Shown piece by piece: positions 41,973 through 50,508 of a stretch of DNA of 64,000 nt (position 1 is its first letter; each line of letters starts with the position of its first letter). The notes below the pieces were generated by a model. That model was not told the DNA's origin and did no database searches. It was given only the letters and a program-made list of their open reading frames with translations. The stretch lies in the NCBI RefSeq assembly GCF_009834915.1, contig NZ_WVHS01000002.1, positions 62,001 through 126,000 of the forward strand, written 5' to 3'. The stretch comes from Hufsiella ginkgonis (lineage in GTDB: Bacteria; Bacteroidota; Bacteroidia; Sphingobacteriales; Sphingobacteriaceae). Both the position numbers and the translations under genes were made by a program.

Positions 41973-42169
41973 GAAATATAATTATTGTGATTGGATTGCT
42001 GCTGGGCCTGGGCGCCTGCGGCAGCGGCGATAAAGCCAGGGAAAACCAGGATACCACCACCAACCTGGAGCAAACAGGGAACGACAACCGAAACATGGCC
42101 GATACGCTGGGAACCAACGCTGCGTCTGCGGACAGCGCGGCCACAGATACGATTAATCAAAAAAAGTAG
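41969..42169 (+). CDS. Small lipoprotein, Ser/Thr/Asp-rich
   Basis: A 66-residue protein with a short hydrophobic segment and lipobox (IIVIGLLLGLGAC), then a polar tail rich in Thr, Asn, Asp and Ala. It overlaps the preceding stop by 4 bp and lies ahead of the Tat-exported isomerase-like gene. It is probably a membrane-anchored accessory; no family is recognised. Confidence 0.7.
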   Translation: MRNIIIVIGLLLGLGACGSGDKARENQDTTTNLEQTGNDNRNMADTLGTNAASADSAATDTINQKK

Positions 42170-42188
42170 TTATACTAAAAAACAAAGA

Positions 42189-43064
42189 ATGACAACCAGG
42201 AGAGACTTTTTAAAACAGGCGGGCATTGCATCCGCAAGCGCCCTCGTACTTCCGCAACTTGCTTTCAGGGCAGACAAGGCGGTTGGCCTCCAGCTCTATT
42301 CACTGCGTGAGTATATCGGTAAAGACGTAAAAGGCGTGTTGGCCAAAGTTGCGGCGGCCGGCTACCGCGAAGTAGAGACTTATGGCTATTCCGCAAAAGG
42401 CGGTTTCTGGGGGCTTCCCGCCAAGGAATTCGCCAAGGTGTTGAAAGATAACGGTTTGAAATCGCCAAGCGGCCATTACGATATGGGGCCTTACCTGGCA
42501 TCGAACGGAACGGACGATTCAACCATCAAAGCCTACATCGAGGCTGCGCACATCCTCGGCAGCCCGTATGTAACCATTCCCTGGTTTGGCGGAGAGCTGA
42601 CCAAAAGCGCCGATGGTTTCAAAAAAGCCGCGGCCATGTTCAGCAAGGCAGCGGAGCTTTGTAAAAAATCAGGACTGCAAATGGCCTACCACAACCATGA
42701 TTTCGAATTTAAACAGTTCGGTGATGTGAATGGTTACGACATCCTGCTGAAAGAAACCGACGCTTCGCTACTCAAAATGGAAGCTGACCTCTACTGGGTG
42801 GTCCGTGCAGGGAAAGATCCGCTTGCATTGTTCTCCGCAAATCCCGGAAGGTATGTGATGTGGCACATCAAGGACATGGATAAAACCAATAATTCACGAA
42901 ATACCGAGGTGGGAAATGGGCAGGTAGACTTTAAAAAGATCTTTGCGCATGCGAAACATGCCGGTGTAAAGCACTTTTTCGTAGAACAGGAGAACTTTAC
43001 AGACATCGACCCTTACGTGAGTATTACGAAGAGCGCGCAGTACGTGAAGAAGAGCTTATTTTAA
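42189..43064 (+). CDS. Tat-exported sugar phosphate isomerase/epimerase-like TIM barrel
   Basis: A 291-residue TIM barrel of the same superfamily as its neighbours. The N-terminus TTRRDFLKQAGIASASALVL is a textbook Tat signal. Metal-ligand strands: MAYHNHDFEF, KMEADLYWV, WHIKDMD, FVEQENF. It is probably periplasmic and metal dependent. A longer upstream frame exists, but the Tat motif fixes the ATG at 42189. Its stop codon overlaps the edge of a bidirectional terminator. Confidence 0.88.
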   Translation: MTTRRDFLKQAGIASASALVLPQLAFRADKAVGLQLYSLREYIGKDVKGVLAKVAAAGYREVETYGYSAKGGFWGLPAKEFAKVLKDNGLKSPSGHYDMGPYLASNGTDDSTIKAYIEAAHILGSPYVTIPWFGGELTKSADGFKKAAAMFSKAAELCKKSGLQMAYHNHDFEFKQFGDVNGYDILLKETDASLLKMEADLYWVVRAGKDPLALFSANPGRYVMWHIKDMDKTNNSRNTEVGNGQVDFKKIFAHAKHAGVKHFFVEQENFTDIDPYVSITKSAQYVKKSLF

Positions 43065-43101
43065 CAGGAAAGGGAGCGATTAGGTCGCTCCCTTTCCTGT
43101 T
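43063..43101. terminator. Bidirectional intrinsic terminator
   Basis: Perfect 17-bp stem, AACAGGAAAGGGAGCGA against its complement, with the 5-base loop TTAGG. The A- and T-rich ends serve both strands. It spans from the stop codon of the isomerase-like gene to the stop codon of the convergent four-helix-bundle gene. Confidence 0.9.
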
Positions 43102-43553
43102 TAGGCATATTGATGTTCCAGGTTTTCCACATTTTGCAGAGACTGGGTAATACCCGATCGCTGGCTAACCAGCAGCTGCCTCTGGACCGAACTCAACTGG
43201 TCGTTGTCCAGCGCTTTATCATAAGCTTCAATTGCCGCTTTTTCGCCGGTAACGCAGGCATCAAGCACCGCTTTATTGTCATTGATCGTAAAAGCGGTTT
43301 TAATATCGATCCACGCGCGGTGTAAAGCGCCAAGAGGCCCGCCGTCACTGTTGTCAGGGTCGCCGCCTGCCTGCCGGATGCTGGTCTTCAGCGCGTCCGC
43401 GTATTCGGCTCGCTGCAGCGAGTAAGTAGTTAGTAAGACCTTTAGCTCCGGTGCATCCACATTTTCGGCCGCATTGCGATATCCTTCCTTGCCGTCATTA
43501 CAGATCGACAGCAAATGCTTTAATGAAGGAATGAGATTTTCGTTCGTTTCCAT
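43101..43553 (-). CDS. DUF2383/PA2169-type four-helix-bundle protein
   Basis: A 150-residue helical protein matching the PA2169 family: IPSLKHLLSICNDGKEGYRNAAENVDAP, LQRAEYADALKTSIRQAGGDP and GALHRAWIDIKTAFTIND. Glu/His positions suggest a ferritin-like metal site. Such genes are often stress-induced. It is divergent from the large hybrid kinase. Confidence 0.88.
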   Translation of the reverse strand: METNENLIPSLKHLLSICNDGKEGYRNAAENVDAPELKVLLTTYSLQRAEYADALKTSIRQAGGDPDNSDGGPLGALHRAWIDIKTAFTINDNKAVLDACVTGEKAAIEAYDKALDNDQLSSVQRQLLVSQRSGITQSLQNVENLEHQYA

Positions 43554-43721
43554 GATATGTTCCTCCTGGTTGATTGTTCGTTCGTATCTATAACTGAATC
43601 GGAAGAGGAATGTTTTTTGGAATGGGTCTGATATTTGCAGGGAGCGGTGGGGATTGGACGTTCGAGGTAGCGCCCGGGCGACGTGCCGGAAACGTATAAC
43701 GCCAAACGTCCGACAAGACTG

Positions 43722-43742
43722 GTACTACGACAAGAGTAGTAC
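43722..43742. promoter_or_regulatory. Inverted repeat upstream of the hybrid kinase
   Basis: GTACTAC-gacaaga-GTAGTAC has perfect 7-bp arms and ends 36 bp before the kinase start. It is a candidate operator for the CheR/CheB kinase operon. Confidence 0.35.
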
Positions 43743-43778
43743 TAACTAAATTGATTTGAGCTATATTGGTCGATTAAT

Positions 43779-46700
43779 ATGAAGAAGTTTTCGTTTCAAC
43801 AGCAGGTCCTTGCGGGCTTTGCCACTACACTGATATTTATTTTCGCGTTAGCGGGTGTTTCGTACCTCAGCATCCGCAACAGGATCATTAACCTGCAGGA
43901 GGCTAACGGGTGGGTTTACCACACGCAGCACGTTCAGGACGACATCAATTCGATCCAGAATCACCTGCGCGATGCAGAAACAAACCTTCAATCGTACATC
44001 ATTACCAATAACCGGGAGTTTGTAAAACCTTATAACCTGGCGATCACCAATGTACAGATCGAGTTCGGACGGTTGGAGAAGCTGCTGGGCAAAGAGACGA
44101 CGATGGACTCGCTGAGCATTTACAACACCAACTACCTGACTGAGATGCAGCGGGTAAAATCTGCATTCGATCTCGGCGGGTTTGAGGCGGCAAAGTCGAT
44201 CATCGAAACCAACGCGGTGGCCAAAGCAAAGGCTGATGTGGTGCGGTATCTCGGCGTGGTGAAAGAAGCGAGGTATGTATTCCTTACGGCGAAGATCAAT
44301 GCGGCCGGGAACGCCGATGGAAGCGACCGTACACTGATGGTGGTACTATCGGGCTCGGCCATCATTTTATGCCTGGTATTGGTGCTGCTGCTTTATATCC
44401 TCCGTACCTTTCAACAGCAAAAGCAAACGGAAGACAACGTACGGACCATCAACCTGAAGCTGGAGGAAGTGTCGGAACAGAACCAGATCAAGAACTGGTT
44501 CCTTACCGGTACGTCAACCATGGACAGTGCGATGCGCGGCGTACAGGATATCAAAGACCTGGCGCAGAACATCATCCAGGAGCTGGCCATTTACACGGGC
44601 GCACAACTGGGCGCGATTTACCTGGTGAGTGAACGGCGCCTGCACCTCTCAGGAAGTTACGCATTCGAATCCCCGGCCAATGTAAAACAAACGATCCAGA
44701 TCGGCGAGGGGTTGGTAGGACAGGCCGCAAGGGATAAAAAACGACTGATCTTTTATGATGTGCCGGACAATTATGTGAAAGTACGGTCGGCCATAGGCGA
44801 GAGCACCCCTAAAAGTATCCTGGTACAGCCGCTGATCCATGAGAACGAGTTAAAAGGCGTGATCGAGCTGGCCTATTTATCCGACCTGAACGAGATGAAG
44901 ATCCAGTTCATTACCACGGTAATGGATAACATCGCAATCGCCCTGGAAACATCCGAAGCGAGAACGAAGCTGCAGCAATTGTTCCATAAAACCCAGCAGC
45001 AGGCGGAAGAGCTCGAAAGCCAGCAGGAAGAGCTGAAGACCACCAACGAGGAGCTGGTCCGCAAAACGGAAGCGCTCCAGGCCTCGGAAGAAGAGCTGCA
45101 TGTACAGCAGGAAGAGCTCAGGCAGATCAATTTCGAGCTGGAAGAGAAAGCCGCGCTCCTCGAAGAGCGTAACAAGGCAGTAGTACAGGCGCGCGAAGCC
45201 ATTACGAACAAAGCGCAGGAATTGGAACAGATCAGCAAATATAAGTCGGAGTTCCTGGCCAATATGAGCCACGAGCTGCGTACGCCGCTTAATAGTATCC
45301 TCATCCTGGCCAGGATCCTGAAGGAAAACAAAACGGATAATCTTACGGCAGAGCAGATCAAGTACGCTTCGGTGATCCACAACGCGGGCAGCGACCTGCT
45401 TACACTGATCAACGACATTCTCGACCTTTCGAAGATCGAATCGGGTAAGCTGGAGCTAAGCATCGAGACCGTGAAAATCCAAGAGATCCAGTACGACCTC
45501 GACCTGCTCTTCCGGGAAGTTGCCGTTAACAAACGGATCAGCTACAACATCAGCGTCGACGACAACGTTCCCAGGAACATAGTGACAGACCGCCTGCGGC
45601 TGGAGCAGATCCTCAAAAACCTGCTTTCCAATGCGTTTAAGTTCACTCCGGAAAAAGGATCCGTATCGGTTTCGATCAGCAGGTCGCAGCTTGACCAGGA
45701 ATTCCAGCACGAGCGGCTTAAGGAAGCAGGTCATGCCGTGATCGCGTTCACCGTAAAGGATACCGGCATCGGCATCCCGCAGGATAAGCAAAAAGCCATC
45801 TTCGAGGCGTTCCAGCAAGCCGATGGTTCTACCAGCCGCAAATACGGCGGCACCGGGCTCGGTCTTTCCATCAGCCGGGAGCTGTCTAATATCCTTGGCG
45901 GGCAGATCGGCATTTCGAGCGAGCCGGGATCGGGAAGCTCGTTTACGCTCTACATCCCTGAAACGTACGTGGGCGAGGGAGCCATCCCGTTAACTGAGTC
46001 GCCAGCACCGGCGGAGGTGGTAACGGTGGAAGATATTTCTATACCGGAAAATACACCGGCAGCTAATGTTCAGCCTGTTAAGCTGCCGAAAAAAAAGAAC
46101 GGCAAACACGTGCTGCTGATCGTTGAGGACGATGAGAACTTCGCGAGCGTGCTAAGCGACTACGCTTTTGAGCGGGGTTTCGACCCGTTGGTGGCTTACC
46201 AGGGCGATACCGGCCTGGAAATGGCCCTGAAACACCACCCGGACGCCATCATTCTTGACATTATGCTGCCGGTAATGGACGGATGGCAAGTGCTTAAAAA
46301 ACTGAAAGATAATGCCCTTACGCACGATATCCCGGTTCACATGATGTCGGCCGGCGACGAACGGCCAATGGAAGCGAGGCTGAACGGCGCCATCGGCTTC
46401 CTGAAGAAACCAGTTGTGAAGGAAAAGCTGGATGAGGCGTTCGACCTGCTGATTAAAACGAACAGCTTCGAGCTGAACAAAGTGCTGATCATCGAAGACC
46501 ACGAGATCCAGAGCGAGAACCTGCGTAAACAACTGATAGAAAGCGGCATAGAGGTTAAGCAGGCGTTTGACGGCGCACAGGCGCTCAGCGTGCTGGAGGA
46601 AGATGAACAGTTCGACTGCATTATTCTCGACCTGAACCTGCCGGATATTTCGGGTCTCGACCTGCTTGATAAGATCAAGGATAACCCCGGGGTCGCTCAT

Positions 46701-47300
46701 ATCCCGGTGGTGATCAACACAGCCATGGAACTTACCCAGGAGAACGTTTCCAGGGTAATGAAGCACACACACGCCATGGTGCTTAAGAACAACAAATCGA
46801 ACGACAGGCTGCTTGACGAGGTGAACCTGTTCATGAACAAGATCCAGGAAGAAGACGGGATCCGGCCCGCCATGCGGCAGAATTCACCGGGCGGCTCGCT
46901 TAAAAAGGCGGCGACGCTGGAGAAAGCGCTGAAAGATAAATCGGTGCTTATCGTCGACGATGATATGCGTAACGTGTTTGCGATCACCAGCGTACTGCAG
47001 CCATATAACCTGAAAATAGATATCGCCAATGATGGCAGGGAAGCGCTTAAAAAGCTCGATGAAAAACCCGACACTGATATTGTGCTGATGGATATCATGA
47101 TGCCGGAGATGGACGGTTATGAGGCCATGCGCGAAATCAGGCTGCAGAAACGTTTCGCTAAGCTTCCCATCCTGGCATTAACGGCCAAAGCAATGAAAGC
47201 CGACCGCGAAAAATGCATCGAGGCCGGTGCAAATGATTATATTTCGAAACCCGTAGACGTAGATAAGCTCTTATCGTTAATGAGGGTGTGGGTGAGTTAA
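43779..47300 (+). CDS. Hybrid sensor kinase: CHASE3, GAF, coiled coil, HisKA/HATPase, three receivers
   Basis: A 1173-residue kinase. TM1 ~11-32 and TM2 ~187-207 flank a CHASE3-like periplasmic helix bundle. A GAF domain follows (~235-385), then a Glu/Gln-rich coiled coil (~395-495: QQEELKTTNEEL, EEELHVQQEEL), HisKA with His498 (MSHELRTP), HATPase_c (NAFKFTPEKG, DTGIGIPQD, GGTGLGLSIS) and three receivers with phospho-acceptors Asp827, Asp951 and Asp1105. It is a multi-step phosphorelay hub. CheR and CheB genes follow. The coiled coil resembles those in CheB-CheR fusion kinases. Confidence 0.93.
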   Translation: MKKFSFQQQVLAGFATTLIFIFALAGVSYLSIRNRIINLQEANGWVYHTQHVQDDINSIQNHLRDAETNLQSYIITNNREFVKPYNLAITNVQIEFGRLEKLLGKETTMDSLSIYNTNYLTEMQRVKSAFDLGGFEAAKSIIETNAVAKAKADVVRYLGVVKEARYVFLTAKINAAGNADGSDRTLMVVLSGSAIILCLVLVLLLYILRTFQQQKQTEDNVRTINLKLEEVSEQNQIKNWFLTGTSTMDSAMRGVQDIKDLAQNIIQELAIYTGAQLGAIYLVSERRLHLSGSYAFESPANVKQTIQIGEGLVGQAARDKKRLIFYDVPDNYVKVRSAIGESTPKSILVQPLIHENELKGVIELAYLSDLNEMKIQFITTVMDNIAIALETSEARTKLQQLFHKTQQQAEELESQQEELKTTNEELVRKTEALQASEEELHVQQEELRQINFELEEKAALLEERNKAVVQAREAITNKAQELEQISKYKSEFLANMSHELRTPLNSILILARILKENKTDNLTAEQIKYASVIHNAGSDLLTLINDILDLSKIESGKLELSIETVKIQEIQYDLDLLFREVAVNKRISYNISVDDNVPRNIVTDRLRLEQILKNLLSNAFKFTPEKGSVSVSISRSQLDQEFQHERLKEAGHAVIAFTVKDTGIGIPQDKQKAIFEAFQQADGSTSRKYGGTGLGLSISRELSNILGGQIGISSEPGSGSSFTLYIPETYVGEGAIPLTESPAPAEVVTVEDISIPENTPAANVQPVKLPKKKNGKHVLLIVEDDENFASVLSDYAFERGFDPLVAYQGDTGLEMALKHHPDAIILDIMLPVMDGWQVLKKLKDNALTHDIPVHMMSAGDERPMEARLNGAIGFLKKPVVKEKLDEAFDLLIKTNSFELNKVLIIEDHEIQSENLRKQLIESGIEVKQAFDGAQALSVLEEDEQFDCIILDLNLPDISGLDLLDKIKDNPGVAHIPVVINTAMELTQENVSRVMKHTHAMVLKNNKSNDRLLDEVNLFMNKIQEEDGIRPAMRQNSPGGSLKKAATLEKALKDKSVLIVDDDMRNVFAITSVLQPYNLKIDIANDGREALKKLDEKPDTDIVLMDIMMPEMDGYEAMREIRLQKRFAKLPILALTAKAMKADREKCIEAGANDYISKPVDVDKLLSLMRVWVS

Positions 47301-47301
47301 G

Positions 47302-48126
47302 ATGTCGAACAATTTTGCCATTTCATTTGAGCAACTCGAGGAGCTGATCGGCCTGGTGAACCAGGTACATGGCTTCAGCTTTAACGGGTATACGCGCGCC
47401 TCGCTGAAACGCAGGATCACGCGGATCATGCAGCTTTACAACCTTTCGTTCTTCGACCTGAAAGCGCTGCTGATCAATAAACAGGATTTCTTCGAAGAAT
47501 TTCTTACTGAGATTACCGTCAACGTAACCGAGATGTTCCGTGATCCGCATTTTTTCTCGGCTGTGCGGAAAAAAGTATTTCCCTATCTTGCTTCTTACCA
47601 GCGCATTAAGATCTGGAATGCGGGCTGCTCGAGCGGGGAGGAGCTGTATTCTTTCGCCATCATGCTCGAGGAGGAAGATCTTTACAGCCGGTCGTTCCTA
47701 TATGGTACGGATATCAATTCAAAGGTGCTTGATTTCGCCAAAAAAGGCATCTACGATCTGCGTAAGATGAAACAGAACTCGGAGAACTACCAGCAGGCCG
47801 GCGCCTCCAGCTCGCTGTCTGATTACTATACCGCGGTATACGATGCTGCTTCCATACAGCACCGGCTGAAACAAAACACCTTGTTTTCGGTGCATAACCT
47901 TGTTTCCGACGGCGTTTTTAACGAATTCCAGCTGATTTCCTGCCGCAACGTGCTGATCTATTTCAACGCGGAACTGCAGCGGAAGGTGATCAGGCTCTTT
48001 TATGACAGTTTATGCCCGCTGGGCTTTCTCTGCCTGGGCTCAAAGGAAACGCTGCGTGGTGACGAACTTGCGAGCCGTTTCAGGGTAGTGGACCAGTTTG
48101 AAAATATTTACCAGAAAATTGCTTAA
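47302..48126 (+). CDS. cheR: CheR-type SAM-dependent protein-glutamate methyltransferase
   Basis: A 274-residue enzyme with the short N-terminal helical domain (KRRITRIMQLYNLSFFDL) and the SAM-binding domain (IWNAGCSSGEELYSFAIML; ISCRNVLIYFN). CheR methylates glutamates of chemoreceptors; no receptor gene is present here. It begins 1 bp after the hybrid kinase and its end overlaps the cheB frame, so the three are translationally linked. The likely target is a kinase coiled coil. Confidence 0.93.
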   Translation: MSNNFAISFEQLEELIGLVNQVHGFSFNGYTRASLKRRITRIMQLYNLSFFDLKALLINKQDFFEEFLTEITVNVTEMFRDPHFFSAVRKKVFPYLASYQRIKIWNAGCSSGEELYSFAIMLEEEDLYSRSFLYGTDINSKVLDFAKKGIYDLRKMKQNSENYQQAGASSSLSDYYTAVYDAASIQHRLKQNTLFSVHNLVSDGVFNEFQLISCRNVLIYFNAELQRKVIRLFYDSLCPLGFLCLGSKETLRGDELASRFRVVDQFENIYQKIA

Positions 48127-48730
48127 TCTCCCGCTTCATACGGCCGCAAAAGTGCGCGGGGCGGGCATCATGGTCATCGGTGCTTCGGCAGGAGGGTTCA
48201 ACCTGATTTTCGACCTGGTGCTTTCGCTGCCCGCCACCTTCCCGGTCCCGGTAATCGTGATCATTCACCGCAACCGGCGCTACCAGTCGGCTATCGAAGA
48301 ACTGCTCGACCAGAAGGCCGCTGTGCGCGTAAAAATGGCGGCCGAGAAGGATACGCTCAACCCCGGCTGCGTGTATTTCGCACCGCCCGACTACCACTTG
48401 CTAATCGAACCCGACGGCACGCTCTCGCTCGACTATTCTGAGCCGGTATGGTATTGCCGTCCATCCATTGATGTGACCTTTGAAAGTGCCTCGGATGTGT
48501 ACGCCCGTAATGCTATTGGCATCCTGCTTTCGGGGGCGAACGAGGATGGTGCAGAGGGACTGGCGTACATCGAAAATAATCATGGCCTTGTAATTGCACA
48601 GGATCCGGTAGATGCAGAGGTTAAAACTATGCCGCAGGCTGCGATCAATAAATGCAGGCGGTGTATGGTTTTATCGAATGAGCATCTATTTCAGTTTGTG
48701 AACCAGGTGGCTCTTTTACATGTTAAATAA
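48098..48730 (+). CDS. cheB: CheB-type methylesterase without receiver domain
   Basis: A protein of up to 210 residues that is only the CheB catalytic domain. Catalytic Ser is in GASAGG, His in VIIHRNRRY and Asp in LSGANEDGAEG. The usual N-terminal receiver is absent, so its activity is not set by direct phosphorylation. The start is uncertain: TTG at 48098 or 48119, GTG at 48152, or ATG at 48170. The early starts overlap cheR. It ends directly at the next kinase start. Confidence 0.88.
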   Translation: MKIFTRKLLNLPLHTAAKVRGAGIMVIGASAGGFNLIFDLVLSLPATFPVPVIVIIHRNRRYQSAIEELLDQKAAVRVKMAAEKDTLNPGCVYFAPPDYHLLIEPDGTLSLDYSEPVWYCRPSIDVTFESASDVYARNAIGILLSGANEDGAEGLAYIENNHGLVIAQDPVDAEVKTMPQAAINKCRRCMVLSNEHLFQFVNQVALLHVK

Positions 48731-50325
48731 TGGATAACCAAATTAATCTTTTAATAGTAGACGACAAGGAGGAGAATATTATCGCGTTGGAGGCGTTGCT
48801 TCGCCGTCCGGATATCAACCTCGTATCTACTACCTCCCCAAATGAAGCGTTGCGCATTTGCTGGGAAAAAGACATCGCCGTTGCGCTGATCGACGTGCAA
48901 ATGCCTGAAATGGACGGCTTTGAACTGGTAGAGATCCTCAAAAGCAACCCGCGTACCTGCGACATGCTTATCATCTTCGTTACAGCGATTTCCAAGGAAA
49001 CCAAGTTCGCCGTGAAGGGATATTCAACCGGCGCGGTAGATTATTTATATAAACCGCTCGATCCGTATGTAACCTCCGCGAAGGTAGATTCCTTTATCCA
49101 GCTGGTGAGAACGCAGCGCGACCTGAAAAGAAAGAACATCGAGCTGGAGAACTACCAGAAAGACCTGATCAAGGCCAAGAACCAGGCTGAGCAGGCGAAA
49201 CGCATTAAGGAAAACTTCCTGGCCAACATGAGCCACGAGATCCGTACCCCTATCAACGGCATTATCGGCCTGGCCCACCTGCTGAAAAGTACGGAACTGG
49301 ACGATTACCAGCAGGGAATATTGGAGATGCTCGACAGCTCGTCGCAGTCGCTACTCGGCGTGATCAACGACATTTTGGATATTTCGAAGATCGAAGCGGG
49401 GAAATTTAAGATCGTGAGATCTGAGACAAATATTGCCCATCTTTCCCAATCTGTGATTTCTCTTCTACAGTTTAAGGCGAAGGAAAAAAATATAGAATTA
49501 AAATTAGAGGTCGCTCCGGAACTTCCTTATTTAGTTTTAGCAGATTCCTTGCGGCTTAACCAGATCCTGATGAACCTCATCAGTAACGGGATAAAATTCA
49601 CCGAAGAGGGGTATGTAAAACTTGAATTGAAAGTACTTGCCTGGAAAGGCAATAACGCACAGATCGCGTTTACGGTAAGCGATTCGGGGATAGGCATCGC
49701 CGAAGATAAGATCCGCCTGGTGTTCGATTCGTTCGAGCAGGCCGAAGATACCACGGCGCAGCGATTCGGCGGGACCGGTCTCGGGTTGTCTATCGTGAAG
49801 AAATTGTCAGAGCTGAAAGGCGGATTACTATCCGTAACCAGCGAAATGGGCAAGGGCAGCACCTTTACCTTTACGAACTGGTACCAGATCATTCTCCAGA
49901 TAAACGACGACCAGGAGGTTAAAAAGACCGCTGCCGAGCTCCCTAAGTTCGAAAAGCTCTCGATCCTGGTAGCGGAAGATAATGCGGTGAACCTGTTTAT
50001 GATCAAAAAGATCCTCAACCAGTGGAATATACAGGTGGACTCGGCAGATGACGGCACTAAGGTGCTCGACAAGGTGAACGAAAATGATTACGACCTCATC
50101 CTGATGGATACGCACATGCCGGTAATGAGCGGTTTCGAAGCTACCCGCCGCATCCGCTCGGAGATGTTTGGCTTTAAACGTGATATCCCGATCATTTCCC
50201 TTTCTGCCGCCGTGCTCGAAGAAGAACAAAAAGCAGCACTTGCAGCAGGCGTGAACGATGTACTGAGCAAGCCGTTTGATCCGGTGACGTTGTACTATAA
50301 AATTGAGAAGCTGGTTAGGAAGTAA
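48730..50325 (+). CDS. Hybrid kinase: receiver, HisKA/HATPase, receiver
   Basis: A 531-residue soluble kinase. The first receiver has phospho-acceptor Asp55 (LIDVQMPEMDG), then HisKA with His169 (MSHEIRTP), HATPase_c (NLISNGIKFT, DSGIGIAED, GGTGLGLSIV) and a second receiver with Asp460 (LMDTHMPVMSG). It can take phosphate from the large upstream kinase at its N-terminal receiver. It overlaps cheB at the start. A patch near 49400-49560 is markedly more A+T-rich than the rest. Confidence 0.93.
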   Translation: MDNQINLLIVDDKEENIIALEALLRRPDINLVSTTSPNEALRICWEKDIAVALIDVQMPEMDGFELVEILKSNPRTCDMLIIFVTAISKETKFAVKGYSTGAVDYLYKPLDPYVTSAKVDSFIQLVRTQRDLKRKNIELENYQKDLIKAKNQAEQAKRIKENFLANMSHEIRTPINGIIGLAHLLKSTELDDYQQGILEMLDSSSQSLLGVINDILDISKIEAGKFKIVRSETNIAHLSQSVISLLQFKAKEKNIELKLEVAPELPYLVLADSLRLNQILMNLISNGIKFTEEGYVKLELKVLAWKGNNAQIAFTVSDSGIGIAEDKIRLVFDSFEQAEDTTAQRFGGTGLGLSIVKKLSELKGGLLSVTSEMGKGSTFTFTNWYQIILQINDDQEVKKTAAELPKFEKLSILVAEDNAVNLFMIKKILNQWNIQVDSADDGTKVLDKVNENDYDLILMDTHMPVMSGFEATRRIRSEMFGFKRDIPIISLSAAVLEEEQKAALAAGVNDVLSKPFDPVTLYYKIEKLVRK

Positions 50326-50411
50326 AGCATCCTTTCCTGCAGGTATCAACCGTTCGTTAAGATTTTATTACCGATTTTAAAAAAACTCCTGCTGTTCAGC
50401 GTGATAACGGT

Positions 50412-50429
50412 ACCTACTGTTAGGTTTTT
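50412..50429 (+). terminator. Weak terminator after the kinase operon
   Basis: Short stem ACCTA/TAGGT with a 4-base loop and TTTT. It lies ~87 bp after the hybrid kinase and ahead of the citrate synthase promoter. Confidence 0.3.
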
Positions 50430-50482
50430 GTAACTATTGCATCAGGAATCCAAAAATCCCTTCCATAAAAGGCAGATTTAGT

Positions 50483-50490
50483 TATTTTTG
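50483..50490 (+). promoter_or_regulatory. -7 element of citrate synthase
   Basis: TATTTTTG, a perfect TAnnTTTG match, 18 bases before the ATG at 50509. A -33 box is not evident. Confidence 0.55.
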
Positions 50491-50508
50491 TTGGATAAGA
50501 TCAATTAT

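Noticed and set aside
41991-42188. N-terminal extension of the exported isomerase-like protein
   Set aside because: It is in a different frame from the small lipoprotein and precedes a textbook Tat signal at 42189.
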